Shown here: positions 1 through 8,724 of the stretch, one piece after another
Layout of the letters: each line of letters opens with the position of its first letter
Position numbering within the stretch: the stretch's first letter is position 1
Assembly: GCA_002087915.1 (NCBI GenBank)
Contig: LWDP01000001.1
Coordinates: forward strand, 1 to 64,000
DNA: 64,000 nt
Origin: Enterospora canceri
Taxonomy: Eukaryota > Microsporidia > Enterocytozoonidae
Reading direction: 5' to 3'
Translations under genes and position numbers: made by a program
The notes under the pieces: model-generated
What the model saw: only the letters and a program-made list of their open reading frames with translations
Told to the model about the DNA's origin: nothing
Database searches by the model: none

Positions 1-167
1 AAACAAAAAAAATAATCCCCCATGAGAAAACTTTGGAGAGAAGAGAATGTGAATGTTAACGCAACAAATAAACACCCTGCCAAGTGTTTTTTGTCTTAAC
101 AGCGTCATAATTAAAAAACCGATTTGCATTCTGCACGTGCTGTGAGACTAAGATAAAAAGTGTTTAT

Positions 168-542
168 ATGACAAAGATAGAAAGGCATTTGAACACTAAG
201 AAACACACCGTCCAGAGACGAGGAAAAACCTCAGGAGAGAAACTCCGTAGGAAAAGGTATAAGCAGAAGCAGCTCAGGGATGCCTGAGCCTTTAGAGGCA
301 TCACGGAACCTCTCAATCAGGAGACCGATCCAGCTGCGAGTCCAGAAGAGGCGTGTAAGATCGGAAAATCAGAGAAAGGAGTTGAAGGCAGAAAGCTCTG
401 GGATAGAGGTAATGGCTCGTGCCCTGAGGGACTTCATCGGGAGGCAGGAATTAAGTCCAGGAAGGGACGTGTCCTCACGATAGCTGTGAGGACAGCTGAA
501 GAAGAGAGTCAGGAGGATTACTCAAGTGAAGAAGGAGATTAA
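168..542 (+). pseudogene. Transposon-associated basic ORF with internal TGA
   Basis: An open frame from ATG 168 runs to TAA 540-542 and is broken only by a TGA at 285-287. The first 39 codons are very basic and contain GEKLRRKRYKQK. The same GKxxGEKxRRKxYKQ pattern recurs in the minus-strand ORF 813-1289 and at the end of the MULE remnant near 4709-4756. After the TGA the frame is acidic and ends in a Glu/Asp/Ser-rich tail. Another frame (280-483) is also open, and I see no support for it. Most likely this is a decayed copy of a mobile-element protein or of a gene carried by one. Function unknown. Confidence 0.35.
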
Positions 543-616
543 TTGGAAATAAATAAGTCTTCCTACGGAAGTTACCCCGGTTCTAGCAATTAACTAATGA
601 GAAAAAATCAAGAAAG

Positions 617-793
617 GACCTAACAAAACTCGTCGCCGAAGTATTCTTCGAGACCGACATACCATTGCACAAACTACGAGCTATTTCATTTAACAAATCG
701 TGGGCTTATTTCGGAGTAAAATCGGTCGCAGAGACTACTACAAGGCAACACCCAAAAACATTGGATGTCACCAAGAACGAAGAGATTTGGTAG
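617..793 (+). pseudogene. hAT-like transposase N-terminal fragment (copy A)
   Basis: The frame beginning at 617 reads 58 residues to a TAG at 791-793 and contains LVAEVFFETDIPLHKLR. The other two hAT remnants in this window carry matching segments with the same DIPL core: SFLQSDIPLYRIS in copy B and LLKSDIPLYNLR in copy C. In those copies the segment lies just after a BED/CGGBP1-like zinc finger. No start codon or zinc finger is intact here, so this is a fragment. It is separated from the catalytic core of copy A by the minus-strand ORF 813-1289. Confidence 0.55.
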
Positions 794-812
794 AAAATAA
801 TCAATAAAAAGT

Positions 813-1289
813 TCAACTGACCCAAGAGGTGGAATGAGGAGACTCATTTATTTGGTTGTTTCTACCTTGTCCGTTCTTTCTTTTCCGTGTCTCCTTTTGA
901 TTGTCTCCAGCGTGGTTCCTTGCCATCGCTAGACTGATTACGATTCGAGAGTCTTGCATCCCGAATTGCTCCTCCAGCATCCTCTGGATCTGTAGGGCTA
1001 TCTCACTTCCTGCGCTTTGCCATTTAGGCCTGATCTGCGCTTGCTGCTCCTGGGTCGCGACTTCTGTTACTGCGATCGTCTGCGTCATGTTTCCTGCTTC
1101 CTTTACCGCCTCTGTCTCGTGCTCCGTTGCACTTGGGACCTCGATCCCCTGGGCTTCCATTTCGGCGCGTGCCAATCTCTTGCGCTCCGCCAGCCTCTGC
1201 TTGTAGGTCTTACGTCTTCTCTTTTCCCCTTCGCTCTTTCCTAGCTTCAGCGGGGTTGGTGGCTCGTTCTCTTTCTTCTCACCTATCAT
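813..1289 (-). CDS. Hypothetical protein, transposon-associated, intact ORF
   Basis: A 158-residue ORF with an ATG at 1289 preceded by AAACCCCAAGTC, which matches the CCC start motif of the housekeeping genes in this window. Near residues 17-32 it carries GKSEGEKRRRKTYKQR, the motif shared with the ORF at 168 and with the tail of the MULE remnant. The rest is charged and Gln/Glu-rich, with a basic C-terminus (KETRKRKNGQ). There is no transposase domain or recognised fold. It lies inside hAT remnant A on the opposite strand, so it either inserted there or belongs to a different element. It is the only undamaged ORF among the three motif carriers. I do not recognise a function. Confidence 0.5.
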   Translation of the reverse strand: MIGEKKENEPPTPLKLGKSEGEKRRRKTYKQRLAERKRLARAEMEAQGIEVPSATEHETEAVKEAGNMTQTIAVTEVATQEQQAQIRPKWQSAGSEIALQIQRMLEEQFGMQDSRIVISLAMARNHAGDNQKETRKRKNGQGRNNQINESPHSTSWVS

Positions 1290-1368
1290 GACTTGGGGTT
1301 TATTTTAATCAGGTAAATTTTGATAAATTTCCTGTTGTCGGATTCTCAGATCACGACATACAGCAAAT

Positions 1369-1967
1369 ATGAGTAAGTGTTATTTAGCCGAGTCTCTTCG
1401 TTCTTTTAATTCATCTTTGAGTAATGTTGATTGCCTCTTGACAGATGCTGCGCCATACAACAGCAAATTGAAGCGCTTGCTTCAGCAAGATTAGCCGAGC
1501 ATGAAAGTTATCACGTGTTTTATCCATCTGATGCACAACTGTGCTTCTAGAATTAAGGATCACGGATTGCAGCCCTAAAGGATGCAACTGTAAGAACATC
1601 AAGATTCAAGGATTTATTCGCTAATATTGGCAAGATGCCAACCGTAATCATTACTGGTTGAATTCATNATGAGTAAGTGTTATTTAGCCGAGTCTCTTCG
1701 TTCTTTTAATTCATCTTTGAGTAATGTTGATTGCCTCTTGACAGATGCTGCGCCATACAACAGCAAATTGAAGCGCTTGCTTCAGCAAGATTAGCCGAGC
1801 ATGAAAGTTATCACGTGTTTTATCCATCTGATGCACAACTGTGCTTCTAGAATTAAGGATCACGGATTGCAGCCCTAAAGGATGCAACTGTAAGAACATC
1901 AAGATTCAAGGATTTATTCGCTAATATTGGCAAGATGCCAACCGTAATCATTACTGGTTGAATTCAT
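1369..1967. repeat. Exact 299-bp tandem duplication joined by one N (assembly join)
   Basis: Bases 1369-1667 and 1669-1967 are identical, and the single base between them is N (1668). A perfect 299-bp repeat with an N spacer, next to a second one of exactly the same length at 2186-2784, is what overlapping contig ends merged by a scaffolder look like. I treat it as artefactual. The true sequence probably contains one copy. Confidence 0.85.
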
Positions 1968-2370
1968 GGCTTTCAGCTGCACTGTTTGTGCATAAACATT
2001 TTCATACAATCAAAAGCTATTTTTAAATCAGTTGTCAGGTGTTCATGGACTTCGTGCTAGTGGTCTACATAATGCATTGCAACTACCTGACATATACAAT
2101 ATGCTCTGTGAAATCAGTTTGTGCTATAGTGACCTTCAAGTCACAACCGAAAATTCACTGAGGAATGATATATCAATTAAGGATGCATTTGATATATTTA
2201 AGAGCTTAAAATTCAAGAATGATCCTGCCAATGTGATGCAGTACATGCTTAAACGACTTAAAAAGAATCAACTTTATGAAATTTGGATGTCGATGGAAAA
2301 GAATGAGGAAAATACAAAGTATCTAAAAGACTGTCCATGTAGCACAATGGTGGTTGAACGAAGTTATTAG
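1429..2370 (+). pseudogene. hAT-family transposase remnant, catalytic core and C-terminus (copy A)
   Basis: From 1429 the plus strand reads DCLLTDAAPYNSKLKRLLQQ, then a TAG (1492-1494), then a PSMKVITCFIHLMHNCAS segment. This is the hAT arrangement of a TDaaxYn block followed by a CxxH block. After the 299-bp assembly duplication the frame shifts, and from about 2032 it reads a helical region ending at 2370 with CSTMVVERSY. That corresponds to the ERxFS-type C-terminal dimerisation block of hAT transposases. Several stops and at least one frameshift make it a pseudogene. Copy C carries the same blocks, so the two are one family. The ORF at 2470-2670 is only the duplicated copy of this C-terminus. 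Confidence 0.65.
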
Positions 2371-2784
2371 TACACGATAGGAACATTTCTGAGGCAAATC
2401 TACCTATGTGTTTCAACCTAAAGATAAATAATAATCAGTAGTCAGAGTTATACAAAGGTCTTAAATGTCTTGTTAATGTATATTNCATTTGATATATTTA
2501 AGAGCTTAAAATTCAAGAATGATCCTGCCAATGTGATGCAGTACATGCTTAAACGACTTAAAAAGAATCAACTTTATGAAATTTGGATGTCGATGGAAAA
2601 GAATGAGGAAAATACAAAGTATCTAAAAGACTGTCCATGTAGCACAATGGTGGTTGAACGAAGTTATTAGTACACGATAGGAACATTTCTGAGGCAAATC
2701 TACCTATGTGTTTCAACCTAAAGATAAATAATAATCAGTAGTCAGAGTTATACAAAGGTCTTAAATGTCTTGTTAATGTATATT
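2186..2784. repeat. Second exact 299-bp tandem duplication joined by one N
   Basis: Bases 2186-2484 and 2486-2784 are identical, with N at 2485. Length and structure match the 1369-1967 duplication exactly. It duplicates the 3' end of hAT remnant A and about 115 bp beyond its stop. It is best read as an assembly overlap, not a biological tandem repeat. Confidence 0.85.
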
Positions 2785-3126
2785 ATTCTACTTAAAGTAA
2801 TAAATGCTTATATTCTGGTACGCAGAGTTTCAAATGCAACTACCCTTTTTTGGGCAGTAAATCACCGTATGAATATATAGGTTAAGAGAGACAAAAAACA
2901 GTTATACTCTTAAATTATCTAGTTGATATAGCCGGATTCAGCTGGTTAGTGAGTAAATACTTGCATTACTTGCACTATAATCGGTTTGTTTACGTTTCAC
3001 ACTTGCTTGTTAATACCTTATTCTGTTTTGCGTGGCAGTAACACTGAACATAAGGGACTTGTACATTTAACTACGGTGTAACAATACTTATGCAGGATAT
3101 AAATATCAACAGGATGTACATTCGTT
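2785..3126. other. Non-coding gap between hAT remnants
   Basis: An AT-rich stretch of about 340 bp between hAT copies A and B. I see no ORF with protein-like composition, no tRNA-like box pair and no clear terminal repeats. Confidence 0.5.
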
Positions 3127-3174
3127 TTGTTTATTTTCCTGGTTGCCCTAATAATAACAGACATAATTTGTGAC

Positions 3175-3939
3175 ATGAAAAATATTCTTTTACACCCTCA
3201 AATGAGTTTTAAAAGAAAAGGAAGAGCGACAAAATTGCAGGAACTTGCAAATATCTGCCTTTCACACCCCTGTGTGATAAATAGCAGATATTTATTTTGT
3301 ATATCATGCAGACAAAACATTAAGGGAGAAACAAGACAGAAGGTGAATGAGCATTTGTGCTCTAATAAGCACCAATTCAATGTGCTAAAAGCGCAAAATG
3401 AAATTTTATCAACCAGGAATGATGCAACGGCAAGAACAATAGCAAAAATAGCAGCAGGTAGCTTTTTACAATCTGATATTCCTCTCTATAGAATTAGTTT
3501 AGAACCAACTAAAAGAATACTTAAAAAGTTGAACATCATATTGCCATCTGCATCATTTTATCGTGGTCTAATTTTAGAATTGGCCATTGATCAAAAAGAT
3601 CATATTAGGAAGAAACTAGTTGACAAAAAGCTATTTTTGATAGTAGACGAGACTAAGAAAAAGAAATACAAGATATTCAATGTTATTGTCGGCTTTATTG
3701 AAACGCCAGAAGATCAGTTTCTTATGGCTTCAAAAGTCAATGCTGAAAATGCTTCAGCAGATGTACTAGATAGCATTATACGGGGTGTTTTCATTGACTA
3801 CATGCTTAATATGGAGCAAGTTACAACGTCCGGTGGCAAAGAGAATTTTCAAGAGATTTCATTTACTGTAAGCATATTTTATGCTTTGCACATCTCATGC
3901 ACAATCTCTCTGAAGAGATTTTTAGGCGTTATAGCCTGA
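3175..3939 (+). pseudogene. hAT-like transposase, N-terminal half (copy B, CGGBP1/BED type)
   Basis: The frame from ATG 3175 gives about 254 residues. It has a BED/CGGBP1-like zinc finger (FCISC, then HLCSNKH), the DIPL segment shared with copies A and C, and then LIVDETKKKKYKIFNVIVGF, which I take as the first catalytic-Asp strand of the hAT RNase-H fold. It stops at 3939 with no TDaaxY block, CxxH block or ERxFS end, so the second half is missing and MULE sequence follows within 200 bp. This is the longest intact N-terminal portion of the family here. It has no CCC motif and is probably a dead copy. Confidence 0.6.
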
Positions 3940-4117
3940 TATCAAGTCGCAACGAAACATCTTGTTTGTATTTTAGTCTCTCGGTTCTTTCGTTCATCCT
4001 GTTAAAGCAAGGTGGTAAACAATGTAGTGATCCACAGTGTAGAATGTCCAAAACACGACAAAAAAATCTTTGTAAAAATTTTTATGCCCCTACTTCTTGT
4101 GTTGGTTGTATTTGCGG

Positions 4118-4760
4118 AGAGGTAAATACGGCTATACGGTATATTACAAAGGAACAGCTACGACAACGTGGATGTGCAGGGACAAGGTGTGCAGGTCCAG
4201 GTTAAAATCCGGAACCGCTCCCAGAGAGCAATAAAGGCGAATGGATAGCTCTGGAATGAGTGAGTCGTATGCCAGTGATCGTGTTGTACGTAAGTTTGTT
4301 CAGGCTCTGAAGTGTTTAGCCTTTGTTCCTGCAGCTCAGGTTCAACAAACATTCACTTGGCTACGTAATCACGATGACTTCCCTTCGTGTCTAACCTCCA
4401 CATATGCTTATTTTGATAAGACATGTGTGAGTGGTGCTAATGGCAATGGTCCGCTATATCCTCTTTGCCTTTGGAATAACCGTGAAAATGTTTTGGCAGA
4501 CATTCCACGCACCAATAATGGCATTGAAGGTTGGCACAACATCTTCCGTTCAACTTTTGGAACGTTGTGAAGAAGTTGCGTGCTGAAGCAGGGGCAGTAC
4601 ACCTAAAGTCCCTTAGGTTGCAGTCAGGTGAGAACCTGTATAGGCACAAGAAGTACAAACAGATGAGTGAATCACTTCTTGTGTTCGACATTGAGGGGGA
4701 AGTGTCTGGGAGAGAAAAAGCGCAGGAAAACGTACAAGCAGAAAAGTAAGATGAAGTTAC
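4118..4760 (+). pseudogene. FLYWCH/MULE-type transposase remnant with internal deletion
   Basis: Around 4118-4230 one frame reads KYGYTVYYKGTATTTWMCRD followed by VCRSRLKSGT, the aromatic-Y, WxC, CxxR spacing of a FLYWCH-type zinc finger. After a TAA at about 4232 the same frame resumes at 4241, with residues leading to TNNGIEGWHNIF at about 4513-4548. That is the C-terminal NNxxEGWHN block of MULE transposases. The frame then shifts (around 4560), continues as KKLRAEAGAVHLKSLRLQSG, shifts back, and ends with GKCLGEKKRRKTYKQK near 4703-4756. The catalytic DDE middle, normally some hundreds of residues, is missing between finger and tail. A dead, internally deleted copy. Confidence 0.6.
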
Positions 4761-4848
4761 ATATTAAGAATGTAAGAAACGTATCATAAATAAATACTTA
4801 ACTCTGAATGAAACATTCTAGTGCATCCTATAGCAAATCCAACCCTAA

Positions 4849-5112
4849 CTATACAAGAACGCAACAAAAGCGAATTACGAGATTCTCGGAGAAAACAATA
4901 TTGATCAAAGATCAGTTGTTAAATTATCCGACAAATCACTCACACACAGCTGCATTAACGATGGAAACATCGATAAGCTGAAGAGGGATGGAAGGTTGTT
5001 GGTTGTAGATCAAGATCATAGTGGAGTCCTTGCGACATATACTAAGCTTATGTTGTTACAAGGACCCACCGCTCTGGTTAAACGGTGGAATTTAACCTGC
5101 CCAACGTACTAG
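4849..5112 (+). other. Open frame without start codon, unexplained
   Basis: An 87-codon open frame between stops at 4846 and 5110. It has mixed composition (for example KLKRDGRLLVVDQDHSG) and no near-5' ATG. It lies between the MULE remnant and hAT copy C, and could be a fragment of either or of another element. I do not recognise it. Confidence 0.2.
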
Positions 5113-5188
5113 ATTCACCAAAAGGTGAAGAAGACACAGACAGAGTTTCATCCAATAAGTATGCTTCGATGTTCTTGACGACAAATGT

Positions 5189-6153
5189 GTGATATGTAAA
5201 ATTTGCAACACAAAATTTTGTTCGTCAAGACTTCAAGTATTTAGAAAGCATGTTACTAATGCAAGTAAGAATAAGATACAATTACCGGTACCTCAACCGC
5301 GGGGCTATAAACAAGAAATCACAAAACTTTTGGAGCTAGGGTTGCTCAAAAGCGACATACCTCTGTATAATCTACGCAATCCGTATTTCAGAGACGTAAT
5401 AGAGAAAGGTTTCGGACAGACTGTCTCTGATACTCATGTAAGGGGGGAATTAAAAATATTTTCTGATCACAAGCAAAACATTAAAAAGCGCAGGTTCTGG
5501 AATTTGTTGTTGAGTTTTGTGGACTCCCCAGGAAAAGAAATTTTGGTTGCCTGCAAGAATACAGACAAACCAAGCTCTGCTAAGGTTATTACTGAGGCCT
5601 TTGAAGAATATGGCCTTCAGTATTAGAATTTGGTTTTATTGGTGACAGATGCTGCACGTTACAACGGGTTGTTTTTCAGGCAGGTAAGTGCAAAATATCC
5701 ACATTTTACACAATTGTGCATCACTGATATTCACCAAATTCAGTGATGTGAAGGTGTTTATCAGTAACCTTAAACAGGGTAATAAGGTTCAATGTTAGAT
5801 TTTGCGGCATTCTTGAGCAAAAATATGATCAAAATAAGAAACAGTTTGATCAAATTTGCAAAAAAATAGATCAGAAAGTCACAGATATGTGATGGAACAC
5901 ATTGATAATGAGATATTAATCAATGCTATCCGTTACATAGGGGCAAATTTTGCCGAGATCAGCAAACCAACGAAGAAATTCGAGGGGCAACGATATGATA
6001 AACGAAAGAATATGTTCTTATACTTCGCCTTGCTCATCTCCCGAGTTTGAAAGATATTTCAGTATGCTGGAAAAGATGCTTGCAAGGGATAAAAATTTTA
6101 ACCCCTCGAATATTGAAGCATATTTCATGCCCAAGTACAACGACATTGAATAA
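5189..6153 (+). pseudogene. hAT-like transposase remnant (copy C)
   Basis: The frame opens at about 5189 with a CVICKICNTKF zinc-finger-like segment and then the family DIPL segment. It runs to a TAG at 5624-5626. The same frame continues after that stop as NLVLLVTDAARYNGLFFRQV and HFTQLCITDIHQ, matching the TDaaxY and CxxH blocks of copy A. After frameshifts, SSPEFERYFSMLEKMLA near 6040-6100 gives the ERxFS dimerisation block, and the reading ends at 6153. It covers almost the whole transposase length. A near-perfect inverted repeat (6091-6104 against 6162-6176, one-base bulge) overlaps the 3' end. Inactive, as it contains stops and frameshifts. Confidence 0.65.
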
Positions 6154-6826
6154 ACCACTAAGGGTTAAAAATTTTTCATATTGCGTAGTGTTCATATTGA
6201 AATCAAATTAAAGATGTAATATGAATTTATGTAGTTTGAAATAGAAATTTTAAAATCAAATCAGAGCTCTATTAAGTGATCTAAATTTGGATCACCTAAC
6301 TCTATGTAACTTGTCCCATCACCACCATATATAGTAATGGGTATAACTCTTGTGATCTTCTTCTGGTAAGCAAATAATACGGGTTCATTGAGTATCTGTT
6401 TATTCAACAGTAAAAATTTTGTGTGTAAACAAACAGTTATTTTTTGATCTGTCGTTCTTGTGAAACATTGAAACAGACTTTAAAGTGGTATCATATCATA
6501 ATAAATTGACACATGAAACATTTATTCAAACAAAACACGCATTGGTGCGATTTCTGAGACTATACGCATTTGTTTATTTTTAGTTGTTACCTTAATTCAC
6601 ACATTTTACACTAGGGTCAACCCTTCTGTAAAATAATGCTTAAGATTTTTAAACCCCAATGTTGAAATTTTGTCAAATTATACCGCAAAAACGCTAAGGA
6701 TTTCTACTTGGGACATGAATATTTTATATATAAAATTTTTCACCCATCGTCGATAAAATATATCAATTCGTCCTATTTATTTACTACTTGTTTCTAGTCA
6801 ACAGATGCTGTCTAACCTTAATCTTT
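6154..6826. other. AT-rich non-coding stretch
   Basis: About 670 bp after hAT copy C with no convincing ORF on either strand. It contains the small dyad AGGGTCAACCCT near 6614. No tRNA, rRNA or clear terminal repeat was found by eye. Confidence 0.5.
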
Positions 6827-6970
6827 TTAGAAAACTTCTTCACTAACTCTACAAGGTGTGTTTGACAGTGTAAAATAGTACATGTTATCGTCAATGTCAT
6901 GGTTCTCCAGGGCTACAGGCTCCGGCAGACCCTCAGTCTTACGCTCACTATTCTTTCTTGTTGCAGACAT
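6827..6970 (-). CDS. Possible 47-residue protein
   Basis: On the minus strand ATG 6970 opens a 47-codon frame beginning MSATRKNSERKTEG and ending at TAA 6827-6829. A CCC lies about 12 bases upstream of the ATG, somewhat farther than usual. The composition is plausible for a protein, but I recognise no family, and it stands alone in a gene-poor stretch. The opposite strand has a 60-codon frame (6882-7064) with poorer composition. Confidence 0.2.
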   Translation of the reverse strand: MSATRKNSERKTEGLPEPVALENHDIDDNMYYFTLSNTPCRVSEEVF

Positions 6971-7439
6971 TTATTTAACGATGGGTTCCCCTGAACCTAT
7001 CTTATTTATATTTATTATTTGTTTGATACATCAACAAGTCACTCCTTTGTTTGGGCAGCCTTAGTCGTATGACATGTTGTCCCTGCAACAGTACATGTTC
7101 GATCTTTTTACAAAAAAAACCTACAGGGTCATTTTACAACATTTTACCTGATAAGTAATTGAAAACATTCAAAAGCACTGACATTCCCCTGCTCCAAATG
7201 ACACTAACTTATACGTGTCGTCGTAATATAAATTGGAATAGAATGAAACAGAGTCATAATATTGATCTGAATAAAAGAATTGATCTTTCCTCCGACATAG
7301 TAAAACTGTACACATGATACAAAACTTGCTTAAAATGATATCCTGTAGAAACCTGATTAAAATGTATCTCAAAAGATTACACATGCAAGTAGATTGTTAA
7401 TGTTGATACATTGGCTATTAAGATGTTCAATTGGTTTAC
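6971..7439. other. Intergenic stretch, nothing firm
   Basis: About 470 bp before uS17. A 71-codon minus-strand frame (7169-7384) exists, but it lacks a CCC motif and has unbalanced Cys/Tyr-rich composition, so I do not call it. No RNA gene seen. Confidence 0.4.
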
Positions 7440-7913
7440 TTAAATACGTAGAACATTTGCACTATTGTCGTCTGCCTTCCTATGAATTGCAACGACACAA
7501 GATGCTTTAGTCTTACTGAGTGGTCTTGTTTCTCCGCACTTAACAACGTCACCTACTTTAACTAAACCATTCCAACATGGGCTCAAATGGACATTGATCT
7601 TAGTGTTTCTTCTTGCGTACCTCTTATACTTCTGGTCGTAAAACAGATACTTAATTGCAACAACAATTGTTTTCTCAGCTTTCATCTTAATCACTTGACC
7701 CAGGAATATCCTACCTCTTACTGTAATATCACTTGTAAAAGGGCACTTTTTGTCCACGTAGTTTTCGTGCGCAGTTTCAGGCGTTTTTATTCCAAAACCA
7801 ATTTCTTTAACGAATTTAGCTTTCAATACCTCTTCCTTTGATTGATACGGGTTGCATTTGTTCGTAATCTGCTTTGGATAGACTTTTTCTTTCACTGTTG
7901 TCTTGATTGCCAT
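7440..7913 (-). CDS. RPS11: 40S ribosomal protein S11 (uS17)
   Basis: A protein of the small ribosomal subunit that binds 18S rRNA and acts in cytosolic translation. The 157-residue product matches eukaryotic uS17 along its length: the N-terminal YPKQ...NPY segment, CPFTSDITVRGRIFLG (about 60-75), the RYARRNTKINVHLSPC block, and the GDVVKCGETRPLSKTK signature near 130-145. The ATG at 7913 is chosen because AAAATTTTGCCC precedes it directly. An in-frame TTG two codons upstream is not needed. It is the first housekeeping gene after the transposon-rich region and is divergent from the E2 gene at 8117. No intron is seen. Confidence 0.95.
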   Translation of the reverse strand: MAIKTTVKEKVYPKQITNKCNPYQSKEEVLKAKFVKEIGFGIKTPETAHENYVDKKCPFTSDITVRGRIFLGQVIKMKAEKTIVVAIKYLFYDQKYKRYARRNTKINVHLSPCWNGLVKVGDVVKCGETRPLSKTKASCVVAIHRKADDNSANVLRI

Positions 7914-7999
7914 GGGCAAAATTTTATAATTTTTTTAAGAGGAGTTTGAGTGAATGTTCGGATTGATTATGTTTATTTACTAGCTGACTAACTAATTGT

Positions 8000-8034
8000 A
8001 CAAACAACACATGAGTTAGACATGTGTTATTTGT
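8000..8034. promoter_or_regulatory. Hairpin-forming inverted repeat between uS17 and UBC7 genes
   Basis: Arms 8000-8013 and 8021-8034 pair at 13 of 14 positions around a 7-nt loop. As minus-strand RNA the single mismatch becomes a G-U pair. It sits about 90 bp upstream of both divergent starts, so it could be a promoter dyad or a transcript structure. The role is inference. Confidence 0.4.
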
Positions 8035-8116
8035 TTGTCCATGGCTCTGCTACCACGTTTGTAATCTCAGTCAAACAGGGTTTCAAGTAAAATAAATACA
8101 GGAAGTTTACCCCCTT

Positions 8117-8641
8117 ATGGCCATTAGTGAACGATCAAGGAGCCGAGCGTTTATTGTAAATGACTACAAGAGGATTATGAATAACAAGAACAATCAGTAT
8201 GATTTTAGTGTAGGACTGATTAACGATGATATATTCACATGGGAAATTGTGATTATTGGTCCACCAGACACTCCCTTTGAAAATGGGATATACACTGCAA
8301 AAATGATCTTCCCGATAAACTATCCTGAGGCTCCACCAACATTCAAATTCCTAAGCAAAATGTGGCACCCAAACATCGATAGAAATGGAAATGTTTGCAT
8401 AAGCATATTGCACAAACCAGGTAACGATGAATACGGGTATGAAGACCTCAATGAACGTTGGCTTCCTGTACGTACTCCAGAGTCAATCATTATTAGCATA
8501 ATCAGTTTGTTGAATTCACCAAATTGTGAAAGTCCAGCAAACATAGAGGCATCACAGAATTACAGGGATAATATTGAACAGTACAACAAGAAAGTTCGAA
8601 AACTTGCAGAGAGCACGTTGGAAGAACCAGTAATGTTATAA
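8117..8641 (+). CDS. UBC7: Ubiquitin-conjugating enzyme E2, UBC7/UBE2G class
   Basis: An E2 that accepts ubiquitin from E1 as a thioester and passes it on with an E3. The 174 residues show the UBC fold: the HPN motif (84-86), the active-site Cys at 94 in GNVCISIL, and right after it the acidic insertion typical of the G class (KPGNDEYGYEDLNERWLPV, about 100-118). In yeast and animals this class serves ER-associated degradation. The context fits, because two polytopic RING-H2 proteins follow on the same strand, the first stop-to-start gap being 83 bp. The start at 8117 is preceded by TTTACCCCCTT. Calling it UBC7 and not another G-class E2 is inference. Confidence 0.88.
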   Translation: MAISERSRSRAFIVNDYKRIMNNKNNQYDFSVGLINDDIFTWEIVIIGPPDTPFENGIYTAKMIFPINYPEAPPTFKFLSKMWHPNIDRNGNVCISILHKPGNDEYGYEDLNERWLPVRTPESIIISIISLLNSPNCESPANIEASQNYRDNIEQYNKKVRKLAESTLEEPVML

Positions 8642-8724
8642 ATTTGTTGACCTTCTTCCCAAGCAGAATTCTTATTGGTTGCTTCTCTCCTTTTGTGTTC
8701 TTAAAAAATCAGCAACAGCTTCCA

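Noticed and set aside
22..99. 25-codon ORF right after TCCCCC at the window edge
   Set aside because: The CCC context is attractive, but the peptide is too short and no family or coding signal supports it.
1411..1902. Two identical 63-codon minus-strand ORFs
   Set aside because: They are antisense shadows of the hAT catalytic block (plus strand) and are doubled by the assembly join.
2470..2670. Separate short ORF with hAT-like C-terminus
   Set aside because: It is the exact duplicate of 2170-2370 created by the 299-bp N-joined repeat, so it is not an independent gene.
6882..7064. 60-codon plus-strand ORF
   Set aside because: Low-quality composition, and it overlaps a better-looking minus-strand frame. 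Neither is convincing.
7169..7384. 71-codon minus-strand ORF
   Set aside because: Skewed Cys/Tyr-rich composition, no start motif, and no recognisable domain.
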